Shown: positions 55,973 through 64,000 of the stretch, in pieces | Position numbering within the stretch: the stretch's first letter is position 1 | Layout: every line of letters starts with the position of its first letter | NCBI RefSeq assembly: GCF_005771495.1 | Contig: NZ_VAUW01000012.1 | Span: 62,001-126,000 of the forward strand | Source: Maribacter sp. ACAM166 | Lineage (GTDB): Bacteria; Bacteroidota; Bacteroidia; Flavobacteriales; Flavobacteriaceae | Length of the DNA: 64,000 nt | Reading direction: 5' to 3' | Translations under genes and position numbers: made by a program | The notes under the pieces: model-generated | The model's input: only the letters and a program-made list of their open reading frames with translations | Databases searched by the model: none | What the model was told of the DNA's origin: nothing

Positions 55973-56756
55973 GGGGTAACGTTTTTATTTTAATTTCTGG
56001 TGTATGAAATACAGTAGAATGAGCTGGTACAGAGGCTGTAATCCATGCATTTCCACCAATTACACTATTGACACCAATAATGGTATCACCACCTAAAATA
56101 GTAGCATTAGCATAAATTGTAACATTGTTTTCAATAGTTGGATGACGTTTAGTCTTCTGAAGATTCTTGGCAACAAAAAGTCCACCTAAGGTAACCCCTT
56201 GATAGATTTTAACATCATTCTTTATAATTGCGGTTTCTCCAATAACTACGCCCGTACCATGATCAATATGGAACGATTTACCAATTTTCGCCCCCGGATT
56301 GATATCGACACCTGTTTGCCTATGTGCATATTCGGTCATTAATCTTGGGACCAACGGGAATCCGAAATTATATAGCTCATGTGCTAATCGATATACTGAA
56401 ATCGCATAAAAACCAGGATACGCCATATATACTTCTTCAATAGATAGCGACGCAGGGTCACAATTTACAGTTGCTTCTGCATCTAAATTCAGACTTTCCA
56501 ACACATGGGGAAGTTTTTCAACATAATTTTCCCATATTTTTTTACAGGGCTTATCACTTTCCCAACAAGCCAGATCAACAAGCTCGTCAAACTGCTCTTG
56601 AAGTTTACCTAAATTGTCGGCAACAGGAGTTTCAATATCGAACAACGTATAAAAAAGGAGGTCAGTGAATTTTTCAACATTTCTTTTTAAACGAAATCTA
56701 AGATTAGGCTGTTTCTTGTGAGCGTTAATTTTTTCGATTATCGATTGATGGTTCAT
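55965..56756 (-). CDS. cysE: serine O-acetyltransferase
   Basis: 263 residues. An N-terminal helical domain (about 1-145) is followed by a hexapeptide left-handed beta helix with the catalytic region [20 protein letters not shown]. It acetylates serine to O-acetylserine, the substrate of the overlapping cysM gene. Feedback by cysteine is typical of the family. The start is 55 bases from the divergent DUF2461 frame. Confidence 0.95.
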   Translation of the reverse strand: MNHQSIIEKINAHKKQPNLRFRLKRNVEKFTDLLFYTLFDIETPVADNLGKLQEQFDELVDLACWESDKPCKKIWENYVEKLPHVLESLNLDAEATVNCDPASLSIEEVYMAYPGFYAISVYRLAHELYNFGFPLVPRLMTEYAHRQTGVDINPGAKIGKSFHIDHGTGVVIGETAIIKNDVKIYQGVTLGGLFVAKNLQKTKRHPTIENNVTIYANATILGGDTIIGVNSVIGGNAWITASVPAHSTVFHTPEIKIKTLPHV

Positions 56757-56850
56757 GGATATACTTTAGTCCGTCAAAATTAACCAAATAACTAAAAGGA
56801 CTTCTCATCTATTGGTTAACTTTAGCTTAAAATCACAAGAGCTAGGTCGT

Positions 56851-57531
56851 ATGTTAGAATCAACTATTACAGAGAGTACCTTACAATTTTTAAATACACT
56901 TAAAATAAACAACAATAGAGCGTGGTTTAATGATCATAAAAAGCAATTTAAAAAAGAGGATGATAGTATGAAGATTTTCTTTAACCATCTACTCGTAAAG
57001 CTAAAAATTCATGATGAAATCGAGCGTTTAAAAGTATTTAGAATTTATAGAGATGTTCGCTTTTCTAAAAACAAAACTCCCTATAAGAATAGTTTTTCAG
57101 CTTCTTACGCTAGGTCAGGGCAACACCGTCGTGGCGGTTATTATGTGCATATAGAGCCCGGTGCTAGTTTTATTGCTACAGGTTTCTGGAATCCAGAAAA
57201 ACACGATTTACTCCGTATTAGAAAAGAGTGGGAGATTGACACCGTTGAACTTGTAAATGTCATCGAAAATTCTGCATTTAAAAATACCTGGGGGCCAATG
57301 TTAGGTGAAGAATTAAAAACTGCTCCTAAGGGTTTCGATAAGGAAGATTCGAATATAGAATTCATTCGAAAAAAGCAATTTATATTTAAAATAAATTTTA
57401 CAGATAAAGAGGTGTTGGCCGATAGTTTTGCAGACCAGCTAAATGAAAGCTTTAAGACTATACGACCTTATTTCGATTTAATGAGTACTGTTTTAACGAC
57501 CAATTTGAATGGTGAATCGCTATTGGACTAA
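56851..57531 (+). CDS. DUF2461 family protein
   Basis: 226 residues from ATG 56851; a TTG frame start at 56812 precedes a probable -7 box TAACTTTA (56817-56824), so the ATG is favoured. Family landmarks are LKINNNRAWFNDHKKQF, VFRIYRDVRFSKNKTPYKNSFSA and GGYYVHIEPG. The function of the family is unknown. It overlaps the convergent gene by 12 bases. Confidence 0.88.
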   Translation: MLESTITESTLQFLNTLKINNNRAWFNDHKKQFKKEDDSMKIFFNHLLVKLKIHDEIERLKVFRIYRDVRFSKNKTPYKNSFSASYARSGQHRRGGYYVHIEPGASFIATGFWNPEKHDLLRIRKEWEIDTVELVNVIENSAFKNTWGPMLGEELKTAPKGFDKEDSNIEFIRKKQFIFKINFTDKEVLADSFADQLNESFKTIRPYFDLMSTVLTTNLNGESLLD

Positions 57532-57927
57532 ATGCAATTTATCAAAATATTGTAGTTGATCTTGTAATCGTTTTATGACCATATTCATCATTCGTTTATT
57601 GAATGCTGAAGAATTTTTACTATAAAGTTCATATTCTTCCGCTGTGAATTGACCTATAATCATTCCTTTTAATGAATTTCTGAATTTTAAATCTTTTTGT
57701 ATGGTATTGGTAATATAATCCATCCGTTTATCAAGCTTAACCTCATAAAAGGTATTCTTCATCTTTTTGATGTAATTCTGAAATGATATTAGAAATAAAT
57801 CGTTCTGTAATTTTAATATAGGCCGTAACGTTTGGTTCTGAAAACGTTCATCTTCACTCATATTAGGGACTATTTTAGCAGAAGGAATTAAGGGTCGTAT
57901 CGATAGTAATTTCTGAGATCTGTCCAT
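57520..57927 (-). CDS. conserved flavobacterial protein of unknown function
   Basis: 135 residues, mainly helical and basic. Conserved-looking parts are ERFQNQTLRPILKLQNDLFLI, KDLKFRNSLKGMIIGQFT and KNSSAFNKRMMNMVIKRL. There is no signal peptide or membrane segment. Homologues may carry a glyoxalase label, but no VOC motif is visible here. It overlaps the DUF2461 gene tail to tail. Confidence 0.75.
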   Translation of the reverse strand: MDRSQKLLSIRPLIPSAKIVPNMSEDERFQNQTLRPILKLQNDLFLISFQNYIKKMKNTFYEVKLDKRMDYITNTIQKDLKFRNSLKGMIIGQFTAEEYELYSKNSSAFNKRMMNMVIKRLQDQLQYFDKLHLVQ

Positions 57928-58207
57928 TTCTTTTATTGATTTTACTTAAAGATACATATTCGGAAAATACTTAAATAAAAGGAACTGATAAGTTTTTAAT
58001 CTATTATCAACAACCTTGATATCAGATTAAAATTTCTACTATAGAAATTCGGAAAATTGCAATTACTACACATACATATTATCAAAATGTAACTAAATTC
58101 TAATGGTAATTTTAATATTTGTAATTCTGTGGGGTTACTTTGAAAAAGTAGTATTATTCTTGATTTTCGGTATAACTTTATAATATATTTTTATAAAAAT
58201 TAGGGCT

Positions 58208-58612
58208 ATGAGATTTCATACTAGAAAATTAGTTAAACCTGGTGATTTAAATTCAAACGGGACTTTATTTGGTGGTCGGTTGTTAGCATGGATAGATGAA
58301 GAAGCTGCCCTATATGCTATCGTTCAACTGGAGAATGGTAAAATAGTGACCAAGTACATGTCGGAAATTAATTTTATGAGCGCTGCAAAACAGGGCGATG
58401 TTATTGAAATTGGTATAGAAGTTGTAAAATTTGGCAAAACATCATTGACCTTAAACTGTGAGGTTCGTAATAAAATGAACCACGAAACTATTGTAACGGT
58501 TGATAATATTATTATGGTAAACCTGGGTGACAACGGAAAACCTAAACCTCATGATAAATCGAAAGTTGAATATGTAAAAGATCGTTTAGCTGCCTTAGGA
58601 GAAGAAGATTAG
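58208..58612 (+). CDS. acyl-CoA thioesterase, hotdog fold (YciA-like)
   Basis: 134 residues. The hotdog helix has LVKPGDLNSNGTLFGGRLLAWIDEEAAL, with the catalytic Asp/Glu region, followed by beta strands INFMSAAKQGDVIEIG and TSLTLNCEVRN. It hydrolyses acyl-CoA to free acid and CoA; chain preference is unknown. It overlaps the convergent dipeptidase by four bases. The 280-base gap upstream holds no recognised gene. Confidence 0.9.
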   Translation: MRFHTRKLVKPGDLNSNGTLFGGRLLAWIDEEAALYAIVQLENGKIVTKYMSEINFMSAAKQGDVIEIGIEVVKFGKTSLTLNCEVRNKMNHETIVTVDNIIMVNLGDNGKPKPHDKSKVEYVKDRLAALGEED

Positions 58613-59898
58613 CTTTCGCTAATCTCTTTTGCAACGGCTTGAACTTCATCAAGTACACGCAGCAGATTCTCCCCCCATAATTTGGCAATTTCGTCTTGCG
58701 TATAACCACGCTCTACAAGTTCTAAGGTTACGTTAAAGGTTTCAGATGCATCATTCCAACCTTCAATACCGCCACCTCCATCAAAATCTGAACTTATACC
58801 GACATGGTCTATTCCTATTAACTTTACCATATAATCAATGTGGTTTACAAAATCCGTCACATTAACCGCTACTGGAGCTTCAGGTTGGTGTTTGACAAGG
58901 TTTTTGCCAATTTTGAGAACCTTAGGGTAATTCTCCAAATAGGATTCTTTTTCGACCTCTGTCAAACTAGAGATTTGAGAACGCTCATACCAATCAATTC
59001 CTAAAGAATCTGCCACTTGATTATAGATTGATTTCATATATACTGACCTAGCTTTATGCTTCTCGGTATTTAAATATGAACTGAAGGCTACAGTTTGAAC
59101 AACACCACCATTTTCTTTCATCAACATTAATTGTTCATCATCTAAATTTCTACTATGATTACAAAGTGCTCTGGCAGAAGAATGTGATGCAATTATTGGA
59201 GCTTTTGACAGTGCTATCATTTGCTTCATTGCTTCCTTTGAAGGATGAGAAACATCAATCATAATTCCAAGTCTATTTAATTCATTAACAGCGCTTTTAC
59301 CCAATTCACTTAAACCATTATGTAACCAAATGTCATCAGCCTCACCGGTATTTGAATCTGAGAATTGACTATGACCGTTATGCGCTAAAGAGATGTATCG
59401 TGCACCTAAATCGTAAAATGTCTTAAACTGACTCATATCAGTTCCTATGGGATATGCATTTTCTACACCAATCATAGCAACCTTCTTACCTGAACCCACT
59501 ATTTCACGAACATCAGAAGAGGTTAATGCCAAGGCAATTTCATCTGGTGCAATATCCTCGCAAAGCCTATGAATGGCTTCAAATTTCTGTATGGCATTCT
59601 GTTTTGCCTTTTCATAACCTATATCGGTAAGGGAATCTTGCCCTGTGTAAACAATTAGCCAACTAACATCTAATCCACCTTCTTTCATTTTAGGTAAATT
59701 AACTTGAGTTTCAAGGCGTTTGGTATAATTAATACTATCTGTAAAGTTATTGACATTGATATCGTTATGCGTATCAATTGTAATTACCTCTTCATGTATT
59801 CGTTTTGCTTTTTCATGCATAGTTTCTTCCAATTCCTTTGTCTTTTCTGCACAAGAAAATATCGATAATACGCATAATAAATAGGTCAATGATTTCAT
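58609..59898 (-). CDS. M19 membrane dipeptidase (renal dipeptidase family), lipoprotein
   Basis: 429 residues. A lipoprotein signal peptide has its lipobox at IFSC (Cys16). The zinc site begins ITIDTHNDINV (HxD), with SLAHNGHSQFS, MIDVSHPSKEAM and IASHSSARALCNH supplying further histidines, and GISSDFDGGGG near the end. It is predicted to cleave dipeptides, including D-residues, in the periplasm. Confidence 0.93.
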   Translation of the reverse strand: MKSLTYLLCVLSIFSCAEKTKELEETMHEKAKRIHEEVITIDTHNDINVNNFTDSINYTKRLETQVNLPKMKEGGLDVSWLIVYTGQDSLTDIGYEKAKQNAIQKFEAIHRLCEDIAPDEIALALTSSDVREIVGSGKKVAMIGVENAYPIGTDMSQFKTFYDLGARYISLAHNGHSQFSDSNTGEADDIWLHNGLSELGKSAVNELNRLGIMIDVSHPSKEAMKQMIALSKAPIIASHSSARALCNHSRNLDDEQLMLMKENGGVVQTVAFSSYLNTEKHKARSVYMKSIYNQVADSLGIDWYERSQISSLTEVEKESYLENYPKVLKIGKNLVKHQPEAPVAVNVTDFVNHIDYMVKLIGIDHVGISSDFDGGGGIEGWNDASETFNVTLELVERGYTQDEIAKLWGENLLRVLDEVQAVAKEISES

Positions 59899-60043
59899 TG
59901 GTTGTTTTTTAGACCTACAATTTAAGAGTATTCACAACAAATAACCAACCCTAGAAAACATTTTATTGTTGACCGAAGTATAAAGGCGCATTTTTAAATT
60001 CTTAAAGAATCCTTAAATTCCATTAATTAAAGAATCATATTTT

Positions 60044-61807
60044 ATGTCCATTTCAAAAAGTAAGGATTTAATCGGTCAATTGTCAAATCTGGAACGTACG
60101 GTAAGTGAATTTTCATTTGAAGAATTAAGTACGCAAGATTCCAAGGTGATACAATCGTATTTTAACAGCTTTAGAAATAGCTTAGAAAGTCATATTTATA
60201 ATCGAAATAATGGAACTAATCTTAAAGAACAGGTAGTTGAAAAAGAGGAAGTCGAAAAAGAACTACCTAATAAAAATCAATTTATTGCACATGTTAGCAA
60301 TCAAATTAGAACTCCATTGAATAGTATAATTGGCTTTGCAAATCTTTTGAACGAAGAAAAGTTAAATACCAGTCAACACAAAAAAGTTCAAGCCATACAA
60401 TTCGCTTCAATTTCGCTACTAAATCTTATTGATGAAGTTTTTGAATATTCTAAAATTTCTACGGGGTATATTAATTTTGAAACTATCGATTTTAATCTTC
60501 AGGGGTTACTAAACGATGTCATGTTTTTATGTGAGACCTTGATGGTTGATAGACAAATAGAATTGATTATTGATATAGATGAAAATGTGCCTAAAATTAT
60601 TAAAGGCGATCCTTCAAAATTATCTGAAGTACTACTAAACGTATTGGGCAACTCTATCAAATTTATAAATCAAGGTTACATTAAATTAGGAGTTTCCGCT
60701 AAAGAATGCGACGAAAATCAATTCATTTTAAAATTTTCAGTTGCTGATACAGGTATCGGTATAGCCAAAGAGAAACTTGAAACAATTTTTAATTGTTATG
60801 CACAAGCTAAGGATGACACTTTTGTAACGTATTGTGGTACTGGTTTGGGCTTATCAATAACTAAAGAAATCGTTGAAAAGCAAAATGGTGAAATTGATAT
60901 TATAAGTGAAGAAGGTATAGGTACTACCATAACCTTTAGTATTCCTTACGCTACAGGTAATATTAGTAATAGACCTGTTATACAAAATGAAAATTCAGAC
61001 ATTGAAAAAGGGAAAATAGTATTATCTGGAACTGAAATTTTGGTTTTTGAGGATAATTTAATGAATCAACACTTAATTAAAGCACAGTTAACTAAATGGG
61101 GCTGTAAGGTATATACCCATGCAAATCTAAAAGAAGGATTAAGCATTCTGGCTACTAAGAAAATTGACCTCATTTTAATGGATTTGAAGATGCCCAATCT
61201 AAACGGTTTTGACATTTCAAAAGTACTTAGAGCACATAAAGATGTACATATCAACACTGTGCCAATTGTAGCATTTAGTGCAGATTTTACAGAGCAAGAC
61301 AGTAAGGATTGTAAAGAAATAGGAATGAATGATTTTCTGTTAAAGCCTTACACGTTAGATGAATTGATGTCAACTATTATAAAAAATAAAAGAGAAGAAG
61401 ATACATCTATGAAGGTCGAGCACCTACTTCAAAAAATAATGATAGAACCGAAAGAAACCACTAGAGTTGACCTAAACGGACTTTTACAAGATTGTTTTGG
61501 TGAAATAGAAATTTTAAATGAGCTAATTAAACTTTTTAAAATGAATGCTCTTGAATTTAGTGGTAATGTAAAACTTCATTTACAAACCGATAACCTGAAG
61601 GAAGTTGCATTCGCAGCCCATAAACTAAAGGCTGGTTTTGCAATGTTGAAGGCAAATGGTATGCGACAATTAATCGTAGAATTAGAGGCGCAATGCAAAG
61701 CCAACAGACCAAATGAGGTTAAAGAATTGTATCAGTTATTCTTGAATGATTATCCGCTGCTAGAGCAAAACCTTGATACTAATTTGGCTGGATTAAATAA
61801 AATATAA
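60044..61807 (+). CDS. hybrid histidine kinase-like protein with inactive H-box (HisKA-HATPase-REC-HPt)
   Basis: 587 residues, no membrane segment and no recognisable sensor domain. The order is: short N-terminus, HisKA about 75-140, HATPase about 185-300, REC about 330-448, HPt about 485-570. In HisKA the usual SHEIRTPLN is SNQIRTPLN, so the phosphorylated His is Asn86 and the adjacent Glu is Gln87. The ATP site keeps Asn203, DTGIGI (235) and GTGLGL (265-270). REC keeps Asp380 and Lys434; HPt keeps His526 (AAHKLKAG). It probably binds ATP without autophosphorylating, while REC and HPt can relay phosphate from elsewhere. The response regulator gene follows two bases later. Confidence 0.92.
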   Translation: MSISKSKDLIGQLSNLERTVSEFSFEELSTQDSKVIQSYFNSFRNSLESHIYNRNNGTNLKEQVVEKEEVEKELPNKNQFIAHVSNQIRTPLNSIIGFANLLNEEKLNTSQHKKVQAIQFASISLLNLIDEVFEYSKISTGYINFETIDFNLQGLLNDVMFLCETLMVDRQIELIIDIDENVPKIIKGDPSKLSEVLLNVLGNSIKFINQGYIKLGVSAKECDENQFILKFSVADTGIGIAKEKLETIFNCYAQAKDDTFVTYCGTGLGLSITKEIVEKQNGEIDIISEEGIGTTITFSIPYATGNISNRPVIQNENSDIEKGKIVLSGTEILVFEDNLMNQHLIKAQLTKWGCKVYTHANLKEGLSILATKKIDLILMDLKMPNLNGFDISKVLRAHKDVHINTVPIVAFSADFTEQDSKDCKEIGMNDFLLKPYTLDELMSTIIKNKREEDTSMKVEHLLQKIMIEPKETTRVDLNGLLQDCFGEIEILNELIKLFKMNALEFSGNVKLHLQTDNLKEVAFAAHKLKAGFAMLKANGMRQLIVELEAQCKANRPNEVKELYQLFLNDYPLLEQNLDTNLAGLNKI

Positions 61808-61809
61808 TA

Positions 61810-62175
61810 ATGGGTAAACGTGTATTATTAGCAGATGATGATCAACTTTTAGCTTCGTTGCTAAACTTTAGGCTAAAAAAAAGTGGTTATGATGTACACC
61901 ATTCCTCAAACGGTAAAGAGGTTAAGGAATATCTTAAAACTGAAAGACCTGATATTATTGTAAGTGATATCATGATGCCATATTTTTCTGGTATTGAGCT
62001 AATAGATTTCGTGAGAAATGAATTAAAATTAAATACACCGATTATTATAATTTCATCTGCAGGTAATGAACAGAATGTGTTAAGTGCATTTGAACTAGGT
62101 GCAAATGATTTTATCACAAAACCAGTAAGTCCAACCGAATTATTAGTACGTGTTGGAAGAGAAATAAATAAATAA
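61810..62175 (+). CDS. single-domain response regulator
   Basis: 121 residues, a receiver domain only. It has the acidic pocket LLADDD, phospho-acceptor Asp53 in IIVSDIMMP, the switch Ser in IIISSAG and Lys in FITKPVSP. Without an output domain it must act through protein contacts. It lies two bases after the hybrid kinase gene and three bases before the HEAT gene, so the three form one operon. It may receive phosphate from the HPt domain. Confidence 0.95.
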   Translation: MGKRVLLADDDQLLASLLNFRLKKSGYDVHHSSNGKEVKEYLKTERPDIIVSDIMMPYFSGIELIDFVRNELKLNTPIIIISSAGNEQNVLSAFELGANDFITKPVSPTELLVRVGREINK

Positions 62176-62178
62176 AAT

Positions 62179-64000
62179 TTGTTAATTCCCCTCAAACAAA
62201 TCAAAATAACGCTAATTACAGCCCCAGAATTCAATGTTGAATTCTTAGGGTGGCTAACGCTTGTATTCTTAATCCTAGCGGTAGTATATTTTGTTGGAAC
62301 TTTCTTCATTAGAAATAGCATTGGCACGTATAATGGGCGTTCTAAGGATAAGAAAATGGAATTTTCTCCTATAATCAGTGAGTTTCTATTTTATGAAGAC
62401 TCTAATAGTAAGGAAGAAAAAAAGAATTATTTGAATCTTAAAGTACAAATTAGGGATTCTATCAAAGACAATTTTGATAGAATTATATTAACCGAAGTGC
62501 TTTTAGATTTACGTAAAGATCTATCGGGGCAATCACAGACTGTTCTAATTGAACTCTATAAGGATTTGGAGCTACATGCTACTGCATATGAAAAACTATC
62601 TAGTAGAAGATGGCAGGTTGTATCTAGCGGAATTTTGGAATTAACAGCAATGGAAGTATTGGATTCGTATGCCCTTATTCTAAAATTTATAAATCATAGA
62701 CAAAGTACTATTCGTAAGCAGGCCGAAAAAGCGGTTGTGACTTTAAAGGAAGAAGGTATTAATTATTTTCTAGATAATACTAAATACAAAATTTCTGAAT
62801 GGCAACAATTAAAGTTGTTAGATGTTCTTAGGCACAAACAAAATTTTGACCCTCCACAGTTTAGTCTTTGGTTGACCTCGACCAATACCCATGTTGTTCT
62901 TTTTTCATTAAGACTGATAAAATATTATAAGCAGAGTGATGCAGTACAATCTATTATTACGCTATTAAAACATAAGAATGGGGCTATACAATTAGAAGCT
63001 ATTGATTGTATTAAAGAATTCTATTTTGAAGAAGCTATACCTACATTGAAAATGGTCTATCCTAGAGCTAATAATGATGCTAAAATAGCAATCTTAGATA
63101 CACTTGGAGAGATTGGTTCAATAACTGAGGTTGAATTCTTAAAGCTATTAGAGAAAAAAGAAAAGAATTTCAATGTTAAGAGTAAGGTTATAAGTACTCT
63201 AAATAAGATTAATCCAGAGAGTATTCTTCCTACTAAAAATATTAAAGAGGATAATTATTTTACAAGCGACCTTGTTGAGGAAACCGAACTTAATGTCGAA
63301 TCAACCATTATAGATATAGAATATGAAGCAGACTCATCGGTACTTGTATCGCACAATACTATTGATATTAACGAAAGTCTAAAAATAGAAAAGCCTATTC
63401 CTTTTGAAATTACTAAATGTGGTGGGGTGCTGAATGATGATGATTTTAGTCATAATCTATTAATTGATACTTCACTAATAGTTCCCGTCTCTATCGAAAA
63501 GACAGAAGAAAAAACATTCCCTAATATACTTAATACTGATCCTAATAATTCTATTAATAATTTGGATAGTTCAGCAAAAACTGAGGATGAATTATTCATC
63601 GAATTTTCACCATTAGTGCTTTCTGAAATTGATGCAGCGATAGCGATACCCAATGATATACATAATGATATTGAACCAATGTTTTCGCTTGATAATAATT
63701 TTGTAAGTGAAATTCATACAACCGATAATAACTCGTTTGATGCTGTAAAAAATGATTTTATCGAATTAGATTGGTTTTCAATTTCAAAAATGGAACCTGC
63801 AGATGTTGCAGAAGAATTGAATACAGACCCAGATCCGTTGATCACTTTTGAAAACGATTCTATTTCATTTTCCGCAAATTTCATGGAAGAAGCAGAACTT
63901 GAAACTATGGTTTTTTTAGAAAATATTGCAGATATGGGTGATAGCCGAGAGTTACCCACACTTCATCAATTATTAGCTGCTAACACATCTCCACTTGTTT
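62179..64000 (+). CDS. membrane-anchored HEAT-repeat protein (partial, runs off window)
   Basis: The frame is open from a TTG at 62179 to the window end, 607 codons without a stop. There is no ATG before the membrane segment, so the TTG start is inferred. One membrane helix at about 23-44 (WLTLVFLILAVVYFVGTFFI) is followed by cytoplasmic HEAT-like helical repeats (about 60-390, for example GAIQLEAIDCIKEFYFEEAIPTL). A long acidic, Asn/Asp/Ser-rich region then follows. HEAT repeats bind proteins, so it may be the output partner of the response regulator. Confidence 0.8.
   Translation, partial: MLIPLKQIKITLITAPEFNVEFLGWLTLVFLILAVVYFVGTFFIRNSIGTYNGRSKDKKMEFSPIISEFLFYEDSNSKEEKKNYLNLKVQIRDSIKDNFDRIILTEVLLDLRKDLSGQSQTVLIELYKDLELHATAYEKLSSRRWQVVSSGILELTAMEVLDSYALILKFINHRQSTIRKQAEKAVVTLKEEGINYFLDNTKYKISEWQQLKLLDVLRHKQNFDPPQFSLWLTSTNTHVVLFSLRLIKYYKQSDAVQSIITLLKHKNGAIQLEAIDCIKEFYFEEAIPTLKMVYPRANNDAKIAILDTLGEIGSITEVEFLKLLEKKEKNFNVKSKVISTLNKINPESILPTKNIKEDNYFTSDLVEETELNVESTIIDIEYEADSSVLVSHNTIDINESLKIEKPIPFEITKCGGVLNDDDFSHNLLIDTSLIVPVSIEKTEEKTFPNILNTDPNNSINNLDSSAKTEDELFIEFSPLVLSEIDAAIAIPNDIHNDIEPMFSLDNNFVSEIHTTDNNSFDAVKNDFIELDWFSISKMEPADVAEELNTDPDPLITFENDSISFSANFMEEAELETMVFLENIADMGDSRELPTLHQLLAANTSPLV

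Noticed and set aside
63450-63959. Two minus-strand open frames, serine-rich
   Set aside because: They lie opposite the acidic tail of the HEAT protein; their Ser/Asn-rich composition is the mirror of Glu/Asp codons on the plus strand.
1-64000. tRNA, rRNA, tmRNA, RNase P RNA, CRISPR arrays, insertion sequences, prophage or integrase genes
   Set aside because: Looked for and not found. No regular spacer array, no transposase or integrase motifs and no recognised cloverleaf; a covariance-model search would be needed to exclude small RNAs.

Overview
The window is about 64 kb of AT-rich chromosomal DNA from a member of the Bacteroidota, almost certainly a marine-type Flavobacteriaceae. The evidence is a FecI/FecR/STN-TonB receptor set, a fused LpxC-FabZ, the type IX secretion regulator PorX, the bifunctional HisB and HisIE fusions, and repeated TAnnTTTG promoter -7 elements without strong Shine-Dalgarno sequences. 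I cannot name the genus. No rRNA, tRNA, CRISPR array, insertion sequence or prophage was recognised. The content is mostly core metabolism and housekeeping.

Layout. 1-2379 (minus): ECF sigma factor, FecR anti-sigma factor and a TonB receptor cut by the left edge. 2582-11166: YchF, CbpM/CbpA, topoisomerase IV (parE, parC), MscL and a fatty-acid hydroxylase/sterol desaturase. 11473-14674 (minus): a Tat-exported Gfo/Idh oxidoreductase, a decayed TerC-type membrane protein gene, a small lipoprotein and an XRE regulator. 14929-24882: M14 carboxypeptidase, Lrp regulator, DinB protein, AroB, proline dehydrogenase, alanine dehydrogenase, TsaE, PorX and hypothetical proteins. 24969-31959 (plus): HD hydrolase, lpxD, lpxC-fabZ, lpxA, efp, a second lpxD-like gene and sucD, i.e. 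the lipid A module. 32066-35734: a FabG-like reductase, a membrane-anchored VWA protein and a prohibitin-like protein.

35777-45269 is a complete histidine operon, hisGDCBH-(GNAT)-A-(DinB)-F-(racemase)-IE. It is preceded by a leader peptide with three consecutive His codons and mutually exclusive antiterminator and terminator stems. 45283-51364 holds a methyltransferase, a GNAT, an HxlR regulator, a VOC protein with a broken start codon, a DUF1853 protein and a VWA/MoxR-ATPase pair. 51433-58612 carries two small membrane proteins, a divergent TruA-like protein, CorA, cysM/cysE and small conserved proteins. 58609-64000 holds an M19 dipeptidase, then a signalling cluster: a hybrid kinase whose H-box His-Glu is Asn-Gln, a single-domain response regulator and a HEAT-repeat membrane protein cut by the right edge.

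The observations most worth following are the his attenuator, the H-box-dead hybrid kinase, the TerC relic, a perfect 17-bp terminator-like hairpin inside the VWA gene at 32967-33007, the one-base insertion that appears to destroy a VOC start codon, and a degenerate palindromic repeat family in gaps of the his operon and nearby.
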